Source: Glaciecola sp965660625 (GTDB lineage Bacteria > Pseudomonadota > Gammaproteobacteria > Enterobacterales > Alteromonadaceae). Taken from it: a DNA stretch of 64,000 nucleotides. Shown here piece by piece: positions 42,855 through 52,174 of this stretch. The notes under the pieces are model-generated. The model worked only from the letters and a program-made list of their open reading frames with translations. It made no database searches and had not been told where the DNA came from. How positions within the stretch are numbered: the first letter of the stretch is position 1; every line of letters starts with the position of its first letter. Position numbers and translations under genes: made by a program. Location of the stretch: the NCBI GenBank assembly GCA_965660625.1, contig CBFIAR010000009.1, positions 76,688 through 140,687 of the forward strand, given 5' to 3'.

Positions 42855-45320
42855 ATGAAATCTATTCCTGATAACTTTAAACGTTGGTTTGAACAGCGTG
42901 GCTGGGCTTTGCGCCCTTATCAAAAAAAGATGGTAAATGCGTTTCGTAAAAACCAATCGACCTTGCTTATCGCGCCAACAGGGGCGGGGAAAACACTATC
43001 GGGTTTTCTGCCCTCTTTAATTGACCTTGCGAAGCAAGAGCACACGGGCCTGCACACTCTTTACATATCTCCTCTCAAAGCGCTGACGCATGATATCCAT
43101 CGAAATCTGCAGCAGCCAATTGATGATATTGGTCTTACCATTACTGTGGCCTCCAGAACGGGAGATACGACATCTTATCAGCGACAAAAACAGCGTAAAA
43201 AGCCGCCTAATATTTTATTGATCACGCCTGAATCACTGATGCTGATGTTATCTTATGCTGATGCACCGCGCATATTTGGCAAGGTCAAAGCTGTCATTGT
43301 AGATGAGGCGCACAGCTTTGCCTTTACCAAGCGTGGAGATTTCACTGCTCTTGCACTCGCTCGTTTGCAGTATTTGAGTCCGAGTATGACGCGCTTTGGT
43401 TTATCTGCAACGGTAGCACAACCGGCATCACTAGCAGCTTGGTTAGGTGAAAATGGTGAACCTACTGATGTTTTGCAGGTGAATAGTCGAGTTAAGCCTA
43501 GTATCAAAATTCTCACCTCAAAAGAGCGAATGCCCTTTGGTGGCTATATGGGAAAATATGCAGTTAAAGATATTTACTTACAAATCGCAAAGGCAAAAAC
43601 GACCTTAGTGTTTGTGAATACACGCGCTCAAGCTGAACTTATTTTTCAGCATCTGTGGAATGAAAATAGTCAGTTGTTACCCATTGCTATTTACCATGGT
43701 TCGTTGAGTAAAGAGCAGCGAGTAAAAACAGAAAACATGATGGCATCGGGTAAGTTAAGGGCCATTGTGGCAACTTCCGCTTTAGAGTTAGGCATCGACT
43801 GGGGCGACGTCGACCTCGTGATACAAGTTGGCGCGCCAAAAGGCGTAAGCCGATTACTGCAGCGCATAGGGCGTTCGAATCATACACTAGATGAGCCATC
43901 AAGAGCCTTACTGGTGCCCGCAAATCGATTTGAAACCTTGGAATGTCAGTCGGCGATTACCGCGATAAAGCGCAATGAGTTGGACGGCGATGCGCCAATG
44001 TCTGGTGCGCTGGATGTGCTACCACAATTCATTATCAACTGTTTATGTAGTACCCCAACAGATGAAGAACAAATTTATCAGCAGGTGATTGATGCAAGTC
44101 CTTACGGCGGGCTCGACAGAGCAACCTTCAATCAGCTGTGGCAATTTACTCAAAACGGCGGTTACGCACTGCAGGCTTATGAGCGCTATAATCGATTGCA
44201 GAGACGTGAAGATGGTTTATTTGAGCCAGCGTCAAAGCGCGTCATTATGCGCCATCGTCAAAATATCGGGACGATTGTCGAAGCGGGTAGGTTAAAAGTA
44301 AAACGTTTGCGACGCTCACATCAGGGTAAAATTATTGGTGAAGTAGAGGAGTATTTTGCGCAAACACTCGTGCCGGGTGACACCTTCTATTTTGCCGGTG
44401 AAGTGCTTCGGTTTGAAGGTATCAAAGACATGATGGTTGAAGCTAAACCGGGCAAAGCCAAAGAGCCCAAAATTCCTAGTTACACGGGTGGGCAACTGCC
44501 ACTCAGTACATTCTTAGCGGATGGAGTGCGAGAATTACTGAATAGCCCCGAAGAATGGAGAAAAATGCCTAAGCAGGTGGTTGAGTGGCTCGAGCTTCAG
44601 CGCAGCTTTTCGATGATCCCAAAAACGACTAAAGTCCTAATTGAACAATTCCCTTACAGGAAAACGCAGTACACACTTTTTTATACCTTTGAAGGGCGTA
44701 AAGCAAATCAAACATTGGGCATGCTGGCAACAAGGCGTATGGAAAAAATGGGGCTTAAGCCACTGAGTTTCAGTATCACTGACTATGGGCTCTCAATCTC
44801 TTCAATTGAAGCGGTCACAAGTGCGCATCTTCCGCAGCTATTTAACCCTGATATTTTAGGTGATGAGCTTGAGGATTGGATGTTGGCGGCGCCGATGCTG
44901 AAACGTTCGTTTCGCAGAGTGGCAATTGTGAGCGGTTTAATAGAGCAGCAATATCACAGTACCAAGAAAACCATGAAGCAAGTCACGTTTTCGACCGACT
45001 TGATATACGACACCTTGCGAGAGCATGACCCAGACCACATACTCCTGCGCGTTACTCGTGAAGACGCTGAACGTGAGTTGCTTGATTTACAGCGTTTAGC
45101 CGACATGCTGATACGCTTTGATCAGCAGTTTGATTTTAGAGTGTTATCAAAAGCCTCGCCGATGGCAATTCCTATTGTGTTAGCGGTAAAATCAGAACAA
45201 GTGAAAGGGCAGGGCGCTGAGGCATTGTTAGAACAAGCAAGCTTATATCAAGAGGCTGAAAATATGTTGCAAGAGGTGAAAGACCTTCTCAATCCAAGCG
45301 GTGCAAGGAAAACGATTTGA
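42855..45320 (+). CDS. Ligase-associated DEXH-box helicase, Lhr-type
   Basis: The 821-residue protein is a superfamily 2 helicase with Lhr-core architecture: Walker A APTGAGKT, TPESLMLML, DEAHSFAF (motif II), GLSATV (motif III), VFVNTRAQAEL (IV), ALELGIDWGDVDLV and QRIGRSNH (VI), then winged-helix and Lhr-specific domains. Lhr enzymes are 3'-to-5' translocases. I use the ATG at 42855; an open GTG exists at 42813. Its 3' end overlaps the phosphoesterase gene by four bases. Confidence 0.92.
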   Translation: MKSIPDNFKRWFEQRGWALRPYQKKMVNAFRKNQSTLLIAPTGAGKTLSGFLPSLIDLAKQEHTGLHTLYISPLKALTHDIHRNLQQPIDDIGLTITVASRTGDTTSYQRQKQRKKPPNILLITPESLMLMLSYADAPRIFGKVKAVIVDEAHSFAFTKRGDFTALALARLQYLSPSMTRFGLSATVAQPASLAAWLGENGEPTDVLQVNSRVKPSIKILTSKERMPFGGYMGKYAVKDIYLQIAKAKTTLVFVNTRAQAELIFQHLWNENSQLLPIAIYHGSLSKEQRVKTENMMASGKLRAIVATSALELGIDWGDVDLVIQVGAPKGVSRLLQRIGRSNHTLDEPSRALLVPANRFETLECQSAITAIKRNELDGDAPMSGALDVLPQFIINCLCSTPTDEEQIYQQVIDASPYGGLDRATFNQLWQFTQNGGYALQAYERYNRLQRREDGLFEPASKRVIMRHRQNIGTIVEAGRLKVKRLRRSHQGKIIGEVEEYFAQTLVPGDTFYFAGEVLRFEGIKDMMVEAKPGKAKEPKIPSYTGGQLPLSTFLADGVRELLNSPEEWRKMPKQVVEWLELQRSFSMIPKTTKVLIEQFPYRKTQYTLFYTFEGRKANQTLGMLATRRMEKMGLKPLSFSITDYGLSISSIEAVTSAHLPQLFNPDILGDELEDWMLAAPMLKRSFRRVAIVSGLIEQQYHSTKKTMKQVTFSTDLIYDTLREHDPDHILLRVTREDAERELLDLQRLADMLIRFDQQFDFRVLSKASPMAIPIVLAVKSEQVKGQGAEALLEQASLYQEAENMLQEVKDLLNPSGARKTI

Positions 45321-46051
45321 TATCTGAAAAAAACCTAATTTCAAGGTTGAGTAATAAACAAAGCTGTATTGTAGAGTTTGCAAATAACCGATTTTTGCTG
45401 GATGCTTCGGGTACGCTTTTTTGGCCTGATTTTGATTTGTTGATTTTCTCTGATTTACATTTTGAGAAGGGTAGCTTTTTATCTCAATTTGCCAATCCAT
45501 TGCCAAGAATGGACACGCGCAAGACCCTCGATAACATGCAAAAGGTACTTACAACTTATCAACCCGAATGTGTCGTTTGTTTGGGTGACAGCTTTCATGA
45601 TGGTAATGCGATTAGTCGAATGGAAACCAGTAATATCGAGCTGCTGAATAGCATGGTAGCGTCTGCTCAGAAATGGCAATGGGTGCTGGGCAACCACGAT
45701 CCAGAAATCCCTAAAGAGATCACGGGTGAATCTTTTGTAAGCCTTAAGCAAAACAATATTTTGCTAGTGCACGAGCCAGAAGACTTGAAAAAAATCAATG
45801 AAGCGCATGGAAGTACTCAGACGATAACAGCGCAAATTATTGGCCACTTCCACCCAAAAATGCGCATTAAACAATCAGGACACAGCATGTCGGGTAAGTG
45901 TTTTGTTGTTAGTAAAGATGTCTTACTTATGCCTGCTTTTGGTCAATATACGGGCGGGCTTTCGGTTGATGATAAGGTGGTTAAAAACATCGTTGCTGAA
46001 CAATCCGCCAAGTTTCTATTATTTGGGCAAAAAATATTTAATATTCGCTAG
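45317..46051 (+). CDS. pdeM: Ligase-associated metallophosphoesterase PdeM (MPE)
   Basis: The 244-residue calcineurin-like phosphoesterase has the metal-binding motifs FSDLHFEKG, LGDSFHD, LGNHDPE and IGHFHPK. Relatives in this repair cluster are manganese-dependent DNA nucleases. The start is a TTG inside the TTGA overlap with the helicase stop, so translation is coupled. It is the last gene of the helicase transcript. Confidence 0.92.
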   Translation: MISEKNLISRLSNKQSCIVEFANNRFLLDASGTLFWPDFDLLIFSDLHFEKGSFLSQFANPLPRMDTRKTLDNMQKVLTTYQPECVVCLGDSFHDGNAISRMETSNIELLNSMVASAQKWQWVLGNHDPEIPKEITGESFVSLKQNNILLVHEPEDLKKINEAHGSTQTITAQIIGHFHPKMRIKQSGHSMSGKCFVVSKDVLLMPAFGQYTGGLSVDDKVVKNIVAEQSAKFLLFGQKIFNIR

Positions 46052-46181
46052 CTTGGCACTATTATCTTGGTGGTGAATGCGACTCGGATTTAGTTCGTAC
46101 TCGACTACTCGCAATATGAGTCGCTATCGTGCCCATGCCAGAAGCCTTTCTTATAAAATATACGGCTAAGATAACACTGGC

Positions 46182-47123
46182 TTAATCGCGCCAGCGTTTG
46201 GTTAAATCAGCGTAAGCATCTATTCTTCTATCTCTGAAGTATGGCCAAATCCTTTTTACGTTTTCGGTGCGCTGCATATCGAGTTCCACGGCAAGCATTT
46301 GCTCATCGCTGCTGTTTGCTTGCGCGAGTATTTCACCTTGAGGACCGGCTATGAAACTATGCCCCCAGAATTGAATACCGCTATCGCCTGCTATCGGTGA
46401 CGGCTCGAAACCGACGCGATTAGCAACAATAACGGGTACTGAATTTGCAACCGCATGTGAGCGTTGAATGACTTGCCATGCATCCTGTTGACGCTTTTGT
46501 TCATCAATCGTGTCTGTTTTATCCCAGCCAATTGCCGTTGGATAGAATAAAATATCGGCGCCGGCCATTGCCATTAATCTGGCGGCTTCTGGATACCATT
46601 GATCCCAACACACTAGAACACCGAGTTTACCTACGCTGGTTTGAATAGGTTCAAAGCCCATATCACCAGGCGTGAAATAAAATTTCTCATAAAAGCCTGG
46701 GTCGTCCGGAATGTGCATTTTGCGGTATTTACCCGCTATTTCAGCACTGCGATCAAAAACGACAGCTGTATTGTGGTAAAGACCTGATCCACGTTTTTCA
46801 AATAAGGATGTCACTAGTACGATATTGAGTGATGCTGCAAGCTCACCAAAAAAAGCGGTTGCGTCTCCCGGAATGGGTTCGGCCAAATCGAACGCGTTAA
46901 CGTCTTCTTCTTGGCAGAAGTACAACGTGCTGTGCAGTTCCTGCAATAAAATACATTCACAGCCATCAGCCGCCAGCTGTTTTACTTTTTCAGCACTTTT
47001 TGTCCAATTTTCAAGCTTATTATTGGACGCGACTGACTGCTGAACTAAGCCCACTTTTAATGTAGATTTCATCTGTTTTGAAGCAGCCTTCTTACTTAAG
47101 CTATTTGATGATTGTGTACTCAT
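46182..47123 (-). CDS. aguB: N-carbamoylputrescine amidase AguB
   Basis: AguB hydrolyses N-carbamoylputrescine to putrescine, ammonia and carbon dioxide. This nitrilase-family protein of up to 313 residues has the Glu-Lys-Cys triad in LLQELHSTLYF, KYRKMHIPDDPGF and VCWDQWYPEAAR. The ATG at 47123 overlaps the aguA stop (ATGA); a second ATG 17 codons later is also possible, since the first residues (STQSSNSLSKKAASKQ) are not conserved. It completes the two-step agmatine-to-putrescine route with AguA. Confidence 0.94.
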   Translation of the reverse strand: MSTQSSNSLSKKAASKQMKSTLKVGLVQQSVASNNKLENWTKSAEKVKQLAADGCECILLQELHSTLYFCQEEDVNAFDLAEPIPGDATAFFGELAASLNIVLVTSLFEKRGSGLYHNTAVVFDRSAEIAGKYRKMHIPDDPGFYEKFYFTPGDMGFEPIQTSVGKLGVLVCWDQWYPEAARLMAMAGADILFYPTAIGWDKTDTIDEQKRQQDAWQVIQRSHAVANSVPVIVANRVGFEPSPIAGDSGIQFWGHSFIAGPQGEILAQANSSDEQMLAVELDMQRTENVKRIWPYFRDRRIDAYADLTKRWRD

Positions 47124-48187
47124 AATTCGCTCACTCCATTTTGTGCTTTTTCAATGATGTCAGGCTTCAAGGTATTTTGGGGCACCTGCATAGTAATGCA
47201 ATGCAAACTACCGAATTGCTGAACCAATGGGGCGCAGTTAATAGCGACAATTTTGTGATTTGGAAAAGCTTTCTGTATCACTTCTAGGGCTTCAGCATCT
47301 TCTTTTTGCTGATAAATGGGAAATAAAACCGACTTATTGCAAATCAGAAAATTGGCATAAGACGCAGGCAATCGATCACCCTCTTCATTATGCATATCCG
47401 GCAATGGCAATTCATAAATAGCGTGTGTGGGAAAGGCTTGTTGACACTCCATGCGCAGCTTAAATAATCCTTCAAAATGGCTATCATTAGGTCGATTGTA
47501 TGCGCCTTGAATAACTAAGCCATGCAGGGGCGTAAAACGCACTAAGGTGTCAATATGTCCGTCGGTGTCATCGCCCTCTAGATGACCATGCTCGAATATG
47601 CTGATTTTCTCGGCACCTAGCTGTTGCGTAAAGATATCAACATACTCTTCTTCACTTAACTCACCGTTTCGAAGCGCATTAAACAAACACGAGTGCGTCG
47701 ATATTAAGTGTTGATTCTGGTCAATTTCAAGCGCACCGCCTTCAGCGACGATATCGCAATACTGCATAGGGTGCTGACAAAGGTCGGCTAGTACCCGCTG
47801 ATTTATTTTATCGTCTTTAGCGGCATCAAACTTTTGTCCCCAGCCGTTAAAACGGAAGCTAAGCGGCACGTTTCCATCGGCCGATTCGCAAGTTAAAAAT
47901 GCGTAATCGCGAGCCCATGTGTCATTATAATCACAGCTTACGCAAAGTACTTTTGCTCTGCATGGAATAAGGCTTTTTATCAAACCTAACTCTTGCTCGC
48001 GACAAAGTAAAATTACTATTGCGTTAGCGTCGTTGATGGCACTAATTAAACTAATATACGTTGCCTGAACGTCAACCAACCAAGGTTTCCAATCAGTATC
48101 TGGATTTGGCCATGCGAGAATAACGGCCTCCTGCTCAGCCCATTCGGGAAGAAGGGTTAAAGTAGGCTGTGTATTTTTGAAAGACAT
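47120..48187 (-). CDS. aguA: Agmatine deiminase AguA
   Basis: AguA converts agmatine to N-carbamoylputrescine and ammonia. The 355-residue guanidino-modifying enzyme has WARDYAFLT, VAEGGALEID, HGHLEGDDTDGHID and the catalytic Cys in GSLHCITMQVPQ. I use the ATG at 48187 (MSFKNTQPTLTLLPEW), with AGGA upstream, rather than the one nine codons earlier. It lies 58 bp after the TonB-dependent receptor gene. Confidence 0.95.
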   Translation of the reverse strand: MSFKNTQPTLTLLPEWAEQEAVILAWPNPDTDWKPWLVDVQATYISLISAINDANAIVILLCREQELGLIKSLIPCRAKVLCVSCDYNDTWARDYAFLTCESADGNVPLSFRFNGWGQKFDAAKDDKINQRVLADLCQHPMQYCDIVAEGGALEIDQNQHLISTHSCLFNALRNGELSEEEYVDIFTQQLGAEKISIFEHGHLEGDDTDGHIDTLVRFTPLHGLVIQGAYNRPNDSHFEGLFKLRMECQQAFPTHAIYELPLPDMHNEEGDRLPASYANFLICNKSVLFPIYQQKEDAEALEVIQKAFPNHKIVAINCAPLVQQFGSLHCITMQVPQNTLKPDIIEKAQNGVSEL

Positions 48188-48245
48188 ATGTAGCTCAGTT
48201 CCTAAACAAAACAAGCGCGTATCGCGAATGGGTGGATTATAGCGA

Positions 48246-50399
48246 TTATTGCGCCCATTGCCATGTTGCTGTTAAGAATATTCTTCGAGGTTGCCCAACA
48301 AAATAGCGATAGTTGCCAAAAGCAGAATCTGCTCGTTCAGCATAGTCTTCATCCAGCAGGTTATAGATATTTGCGCTTAAAACCAATTGCTCAGAGTATG
48401 CGTAACGCAAATTAAAATCTAGCAAAGTATGGCCCGCATATTCAGCGCTATTTTCCGGATTGAGATAGTAGTTGCCCATGCGTTGCAGTGACAGTTCAGT
48501 GAATAATGAGGGGTTTATATTCCAACCCAATTGTGCTGATCCCATAAATTGAGGGGCGGTGTCAATTTCGTTGCCTTTTATGCTTGTGCGAGCCAGCGTT
48601 AGGTCATTGGTATAATTATGCTCTGCATAACTGACGTTCGCATTGATGTAGATATTGTCGTTAAGACTATAAGATGCCGATACTTCAGCACCGTTGTGTT
48701 CAGTCTCTCCATTTGACACATTTTGTCTATTACTATCTTGGAAAATAAAGTTTGATTTGTCTTGCATGAATACCGATGCGTTAATACTAAAACGGTCGGT
48801 GTATAAACGCCAACCTAGCTCAAAGGCATCCATTTTTTCTTCGTCTAAATCGGTAATTTCTTGGCCATTTTGCAGGCGAAATAGTTCAGTGGCTTGAGGG
48901 GCTCTATAACCTTGACTCCATTTCGCATAAATCGACTGCTCACTGTTGATAGAGTAAAGCAGCGATAAGCTCGGAGAAAATACCGTGAAGTCGACCTCTT
49001 GGTCGCTCGGGCGAGAGAATCGGCAGCCTGTCACGTTTGCTGCACATGCGCTGCCGTCAGATAAAAGGTTGTCATAGTCATAGTTAATATATTCAAGTCT
49101 ACCGCCGGCAGTTATCAGAAAATCCTCTATTTGCCACTGCAATTGTAAGTAAGAGCCGATTTGTGTTGCATCTATATCGTAATCATAGTGCTCGCCAGCG
49201 GGTATCGTTGGTGAAAAATTTTGTGCTTGGCTTTCCCTCAAGTTTGCTCTCGTAAAATCAGTATCTATGCCAGCCGTAAGCGATAAGTCACCGATTACAT
49301 AATAATATTGAGCCTGCAATCCAAGGCTAGTACTGCTGTTTTCCTCCAGCGCTTTCCAAGGCAGAAAGTGCTGCAAAAACGCCATCTCATTCCAGCGCAA
49401 AAATGGGGTCAGTGTTAACTTCCCAGTCTCCAAATCGCGACTAAATGCTGAGTATGTGCGTAGTGACTTGGCATCTCTATATGCTTCTGGGTTAGGATTT
49501 GAACGGCGAACTTGTGCGTCTCTGTATACCTCAAATCCTTCAACAAACCCTGCGGTTTCTTGATTGAGGTTAGCCATGTCTACTAATGTTTTGTTTTGCC
49601 ATACGTCACCTTTGTGCTCATATACAGCAGTCAACTTTTGCTGGTCATAGCCACTATCTGCTTGATAGCCATTGTTTTGCGCTATGTTGGTGAATACACC
49701 AAATGCAGAATTGTTTTGCTGTGACCGAAACCCTAAGCTGGTTTTGATGTGATCATCGCGCCCAGCTCGAATGGCTAAGTAGTTAGCGTCGTCAGAAAAT
49801 GCATCGGGTGATAAAATATTGATTACGCCATGCACTGCATTCGTGCCGTACAAGGTACTAGCTGGGCCGCGCAATACTTCAATGCTTTGGGCTTGTTCTG
49901 AATTTGCATCAAATAGCTGGTTGGCGTTACAAAACCCTGGCGCACGCAATGAAATCCCATCAACAGCCATAAAAAATGCTCCGCAACCTCCTGCGCCCGT
50001 TAGCACTGGAGAGCGCACTGCAGTTAAATGCTCTTGACCATTACCTCGGCTGATCCATGTGCCCGAAATGCGACTCAATGCTTGACTAATATGTTGGTGG
50101 CCAATTAAATCTAGTGCACTTGAATTAATCGCATCTATGCTTGACGCAGTTGAAAGTAATGTGGTTTTACTGCGATTAGCAGTAACGACCATCCTTTCTA
50201 TCGGTTGCTCTGTTTTGGTATTAACTTTATTTGTAGCGATGTCTTGACCGGTAGATTGATTCGCAGATGCCCAACCGTTAGCTAAAAATAACGCCGTAAT
50301 CAACGAGACTTTAAAAGGAGTTTGAAAAACTGACTCTAGTTTTACCTTTGTTGCTTGCTTAATCGAAGAATATGAATTTTGACGCTGAAGAGTTGTCAT
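48246..50399 (-). CDS. TonB-dependent outer membrane receptor
   Basis: The 717-residue protein has a signal peptide with a long N-region (cleavage probably after NGWASA), a plug domain (about residues 65-200, with TonB-box-like MVVTAN and VLRGPASTLYGTNAVHGVINI) and a 22-strand barrel with YAKWSQGYRAPQATELF. It imports an unknown substrate across the outer membrane. CGAFF and FCNANQ in the plug supply two cysteines. I use the ATG at 50399, with AGG eight bases upstream, rather than 50420. It sits between folM and aguA on one strand, but that does not prove its substrate. Confidence 0.92.
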   Translation of the reverse strand: MTTLQRQNSYSSIKQATKVKLESVFQTPFKVSLITALFLANGWASANQSTGQDIATNKVNTKTEQPIERMVVTANRSKTTLLSTASSIDAINSSALDLIGHQHISQALSRISGTWISRGNGQEHLTAVRSPVLTGAGGCGAFFMAVDGISLRAPGFCNANQLFDANSEQAQSIEVLRGPASTLYGTNAVHGVINILSPDAFSDDANYLAIRAGRDDHIKTSLGFRSQQNNSAFGVFTNIAQNNGYQADSGYDQQKLTAVYEHKGDVWQNKTLVDMANLNQETAGFVEGFEVYRDAQVRRSNPNPEAYRDAKSLRTYSAFSRDLETGKLTLTPFLRWNEMAFLQHFLPWKALEENSSTSLGLQAQYYYVIGDLSLTAGIDTDFTRANLRESQAQNFSPTIPAGEHYDYDIDATQIGSYLQLQWQIEDFLITAGGRLEYINYDYDNLLSDGSACAANVTGCRFSRPSDQEVDFTVFSPSLSLLYSINSEQSIYAKWSQGYRAPQATELFRLQNGQEITDLDEEKMDAFELGWRLYTDRFSINASVFMQDKSNFIFQDSNRQNVSNGETEHNGAEVSASYSLNDNIYINANVSYAEHNYTNDLTLARTSIKGNEIDTAPQFMGSAQLGWNINPSLFTELSLQRMGNYYLNPENSAEYAGHTLLDFNLRYAYSEQLVLSANIYNLLDEDYAERADSAFGNYRYFVGQPRRIFLTATWQWAQ

Positions 50400-50453
50400 G
50401 ATGAACCTGTGATTTGTCATTGAAGTTGTTTTCGAAAAAATAAAAGTAATTAT

Positions 50454-51161
50454 CTACTTTAAATGGCGCCCACCGTCTAAGTGCAGTGTTTGGCCGGTGA
50501 CATAATCGCTACTAAGCAGATAATTAACGGCTTTTACCGCTTCTTGCGCACCAGGACATACTTCAAGTAGCGACTTTTTCAGCGCTTTTGCACGATACGT
50601 GGGTGAATCATGGTCGTTGAACATCACTAGCGCGGGTGCAATGCTATTTACCTTCACCTTCGGTGCTAGCAGTGCACTAAATGACAACGTTAAGTTATGC
50701 AAAGCGGCTTTGCTGGCGGCATAAGCGATATGCTTTTTGCTACCTTTTATTTGAACGTAATCGGTCATGTGAATGATGTCACTGACCACATCATTAGCGT
50801 TCAGCATATTTTGCAAGCCTAAATTAAGTTGGTAAGGTGCATTTGCGTGCACCTGCATCATTTTTTGAAACAGCTGATTATAATCTCTGGTGTCAGCTTC
50901 TTGGTCCCAGTCTGACGCGTTGTGTATAACAGCACGCAAGGTTTTGGTTTGAATTTTTACGTCCGAAATTAATTTCATGATACCATCTTGAGTAGCGAAA
51001 TCGGCATGAATTACCAATGCTCCCAGTGCTTTTAGTTCATCTACTGCTGGCTTTTTAGTTCTGTATGTTATGATTACGTCTTGTTGCTGGGCTAATAAGT
51101 CTTTTGCAATTGCCAAGCCAAGGCGTTGGGCGCCTCCTGTAATAAGTATGGGTGAAGTCAT
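50454..51161 (-). CDS. folM: Dihydromonapterin reductase FolM
   Basis: FolM reduces dihydromonapterin to tetrahydromonapterin and has some dihydrofolate reductase activity, using NADPH. The 235-residue short-chain dehydrogenase has ILITGGAQRLGLAIAKDL, the FolM-type YRTKKPAVDEL segment, HNASDWDQEA, the YAASKAALHNL catalytic Tyr and Lys, and the C-terminal DGGRHLK tail. It is divergent from folE, the enzyme that begins pterin synthesis. Confidence 0.94.
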   Translation of the reverse strand: MTSPILITGGAQRLGLAIAKDLLAQQQDVIITYRTKKPAVDELKALGALVIHADFATQDGIMKLISDVKIQTKTLRAVIHNASDWDQEADTRDYNQLFQKMMQVHANAPYQLNLGLQNMLNANDVVSDIIHMTDYVQIKGSKKHIAYAASKAALHNLTLSFSALLAPKVKVNSIAPALVMFNDHDSPTYRAKALKKSLLEVCPGAQEAVKAVNYLLSSDYVTGQTLHLDGGRHLK

Positions 51162-51373
51162 TAAAATGTGGGGCCCTTTTGGTAGTTGAAAATGCGAGTT
51201 CAGTCGTGAGTTGTTGAAGCATATACGTTGCTTTTCTGAAATTCGAACATAATAACGTTTTTTTAAAAATTTAAGAATTAATTGCGGAATATTTACGGTT
51301 TAAAGGTGGAAAAGTAAACCTTTCTGACAATTCGACACGTATACTATTTTTACATTATTTACCGGAAGACCAA

Positions 51374-52063
51374 ATGTTAGCACATGAAGCTATAAAAATT
51401 CGCGGAGCCGCTGACCCTTCAATTTCAGCTGAAGCGACTATTGTCCGCCGAGCGTTAGAAGCCAAAGGTCTTGAAACACCTATGGTTGAAAACTCATTAA
51501 GCAACGAAGATAAAAGAATGAAAATTCAAGCCGCAATGCGCGAAGTAATGGAAACGCTTGGGCTAGATTTGACTGACGACAGCCTGCAGGATACGCCGAA
51601 CCGTATCGCTAAAATGTATGTCAACGAGATATTCTCTGGTTTGGACTACCGCGCCTTTCCAAAAATAACACAAATTGAAAACAAGATGAGCATTGATCAA
51701 CCTGTTCAGGTAACGGATATTAGCCTCACCAGCACATGCGAGCATCATTTTGTCACAATTGACGGAACGGCAACCGTATCCTACATTCCACAGGATACGG
51801 TCATTGGCTTATCGAAGATTAACCGCTTAGTCAGTTTCTTTGCGCAGAGACCTCAAGTACAAGAGCGCCTGACTCAGCAGGTTATGGTTGCTATTCAAGC
51901 GCTGACAGGAACAGAGGATGTTGCGGTTAGCATTAATGCAACTCACTACTGCGTGAAAGCAAGAGGTGTGCAGGACAGTCAGTCATACACAAGGACGAGT
52001 TCGCTAGGCGGAGTATTTAGCTCTAACTCCGATTTGCGCAGAGAATTTTATCAGTTAAAGTAA
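51374..52063 (+). CDS. folE: GTP cyclohydrolase I FolE
   Basis: FolE converts GTP to dihydroneopterin triphosphate, the first committed step of folate and monapterin synthesis. The core is intact: DTPNRIAKMYVNEIFSG, LTSTCEHHFVTIDG and HYCVKARG provide the zinc-binding Cys and His residues. The 229 residues include an N-terminal extension (AHEAIKIRGAADPS) not found in E. coli FolE. CCGGAAG precedes the ATG. The 212-bp gap to divergent folM contains AAAGGT-N10-ACCTTT near 51302, a possible control site. Confidence 0.96.
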   Translation: MLAHEAIKIRGAADPSISAEATIVRRALEAKGLETPMVENSLSNEDKRMKIQAAMREVMETLGLDLTDDSLQDTPNRIAKMYVNEIFSGLDYRAFPKITQIENKMSIDQPVQVTDISLTSTCEHHFVTIDGTATVSYIPQDTVIGLSKINRLVSFFAQRPQVQERLTQQVMVAIQALTGTEDVAVSINATHYCVKARGVQDSQSYTRTSSLGGVFSSNSDLRREFYQLK

Positions 52064-52118
52064 AACTTTATTGCGCTAGTAGCCAATGAGTAATGAGAGC
52101 CTCACAAGTTTTTGAAAT

Positions 52119-52152
52119 CCCCCCTGAGAGGCAATGTTACTCTTTTAGGGGG
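52119..52152. terminator. Weak hairpin between convergent folE and M24 peptidase genes
   Basis: CCCCCT and AGGGGG pair with an inner GAG/CTC, separated by a TTTT bulge and a 9-11-nt loop. No T run follows on either strand, so termination is uncertain. Confidence 0.35.
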
Positions 52153-52174
52153 AGCATTAGTGCCGCGTTTTTAG

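Noticed and set aside
46079..46124. GCGACTC/GAGTCGC inverted repeat as terminator between pdeM and aguB
   Set aside because: The arms are only 7 bp with a 32-nt loop and no T run follows.
49405..49424. GGGGTCAGTGTTAAC inside the TonB receptor as a third copy of the palindromic element
   Set aside because: It encodes ordinary barrel residues (LTLTPFLRW) and has no inverted partner; the match is short.
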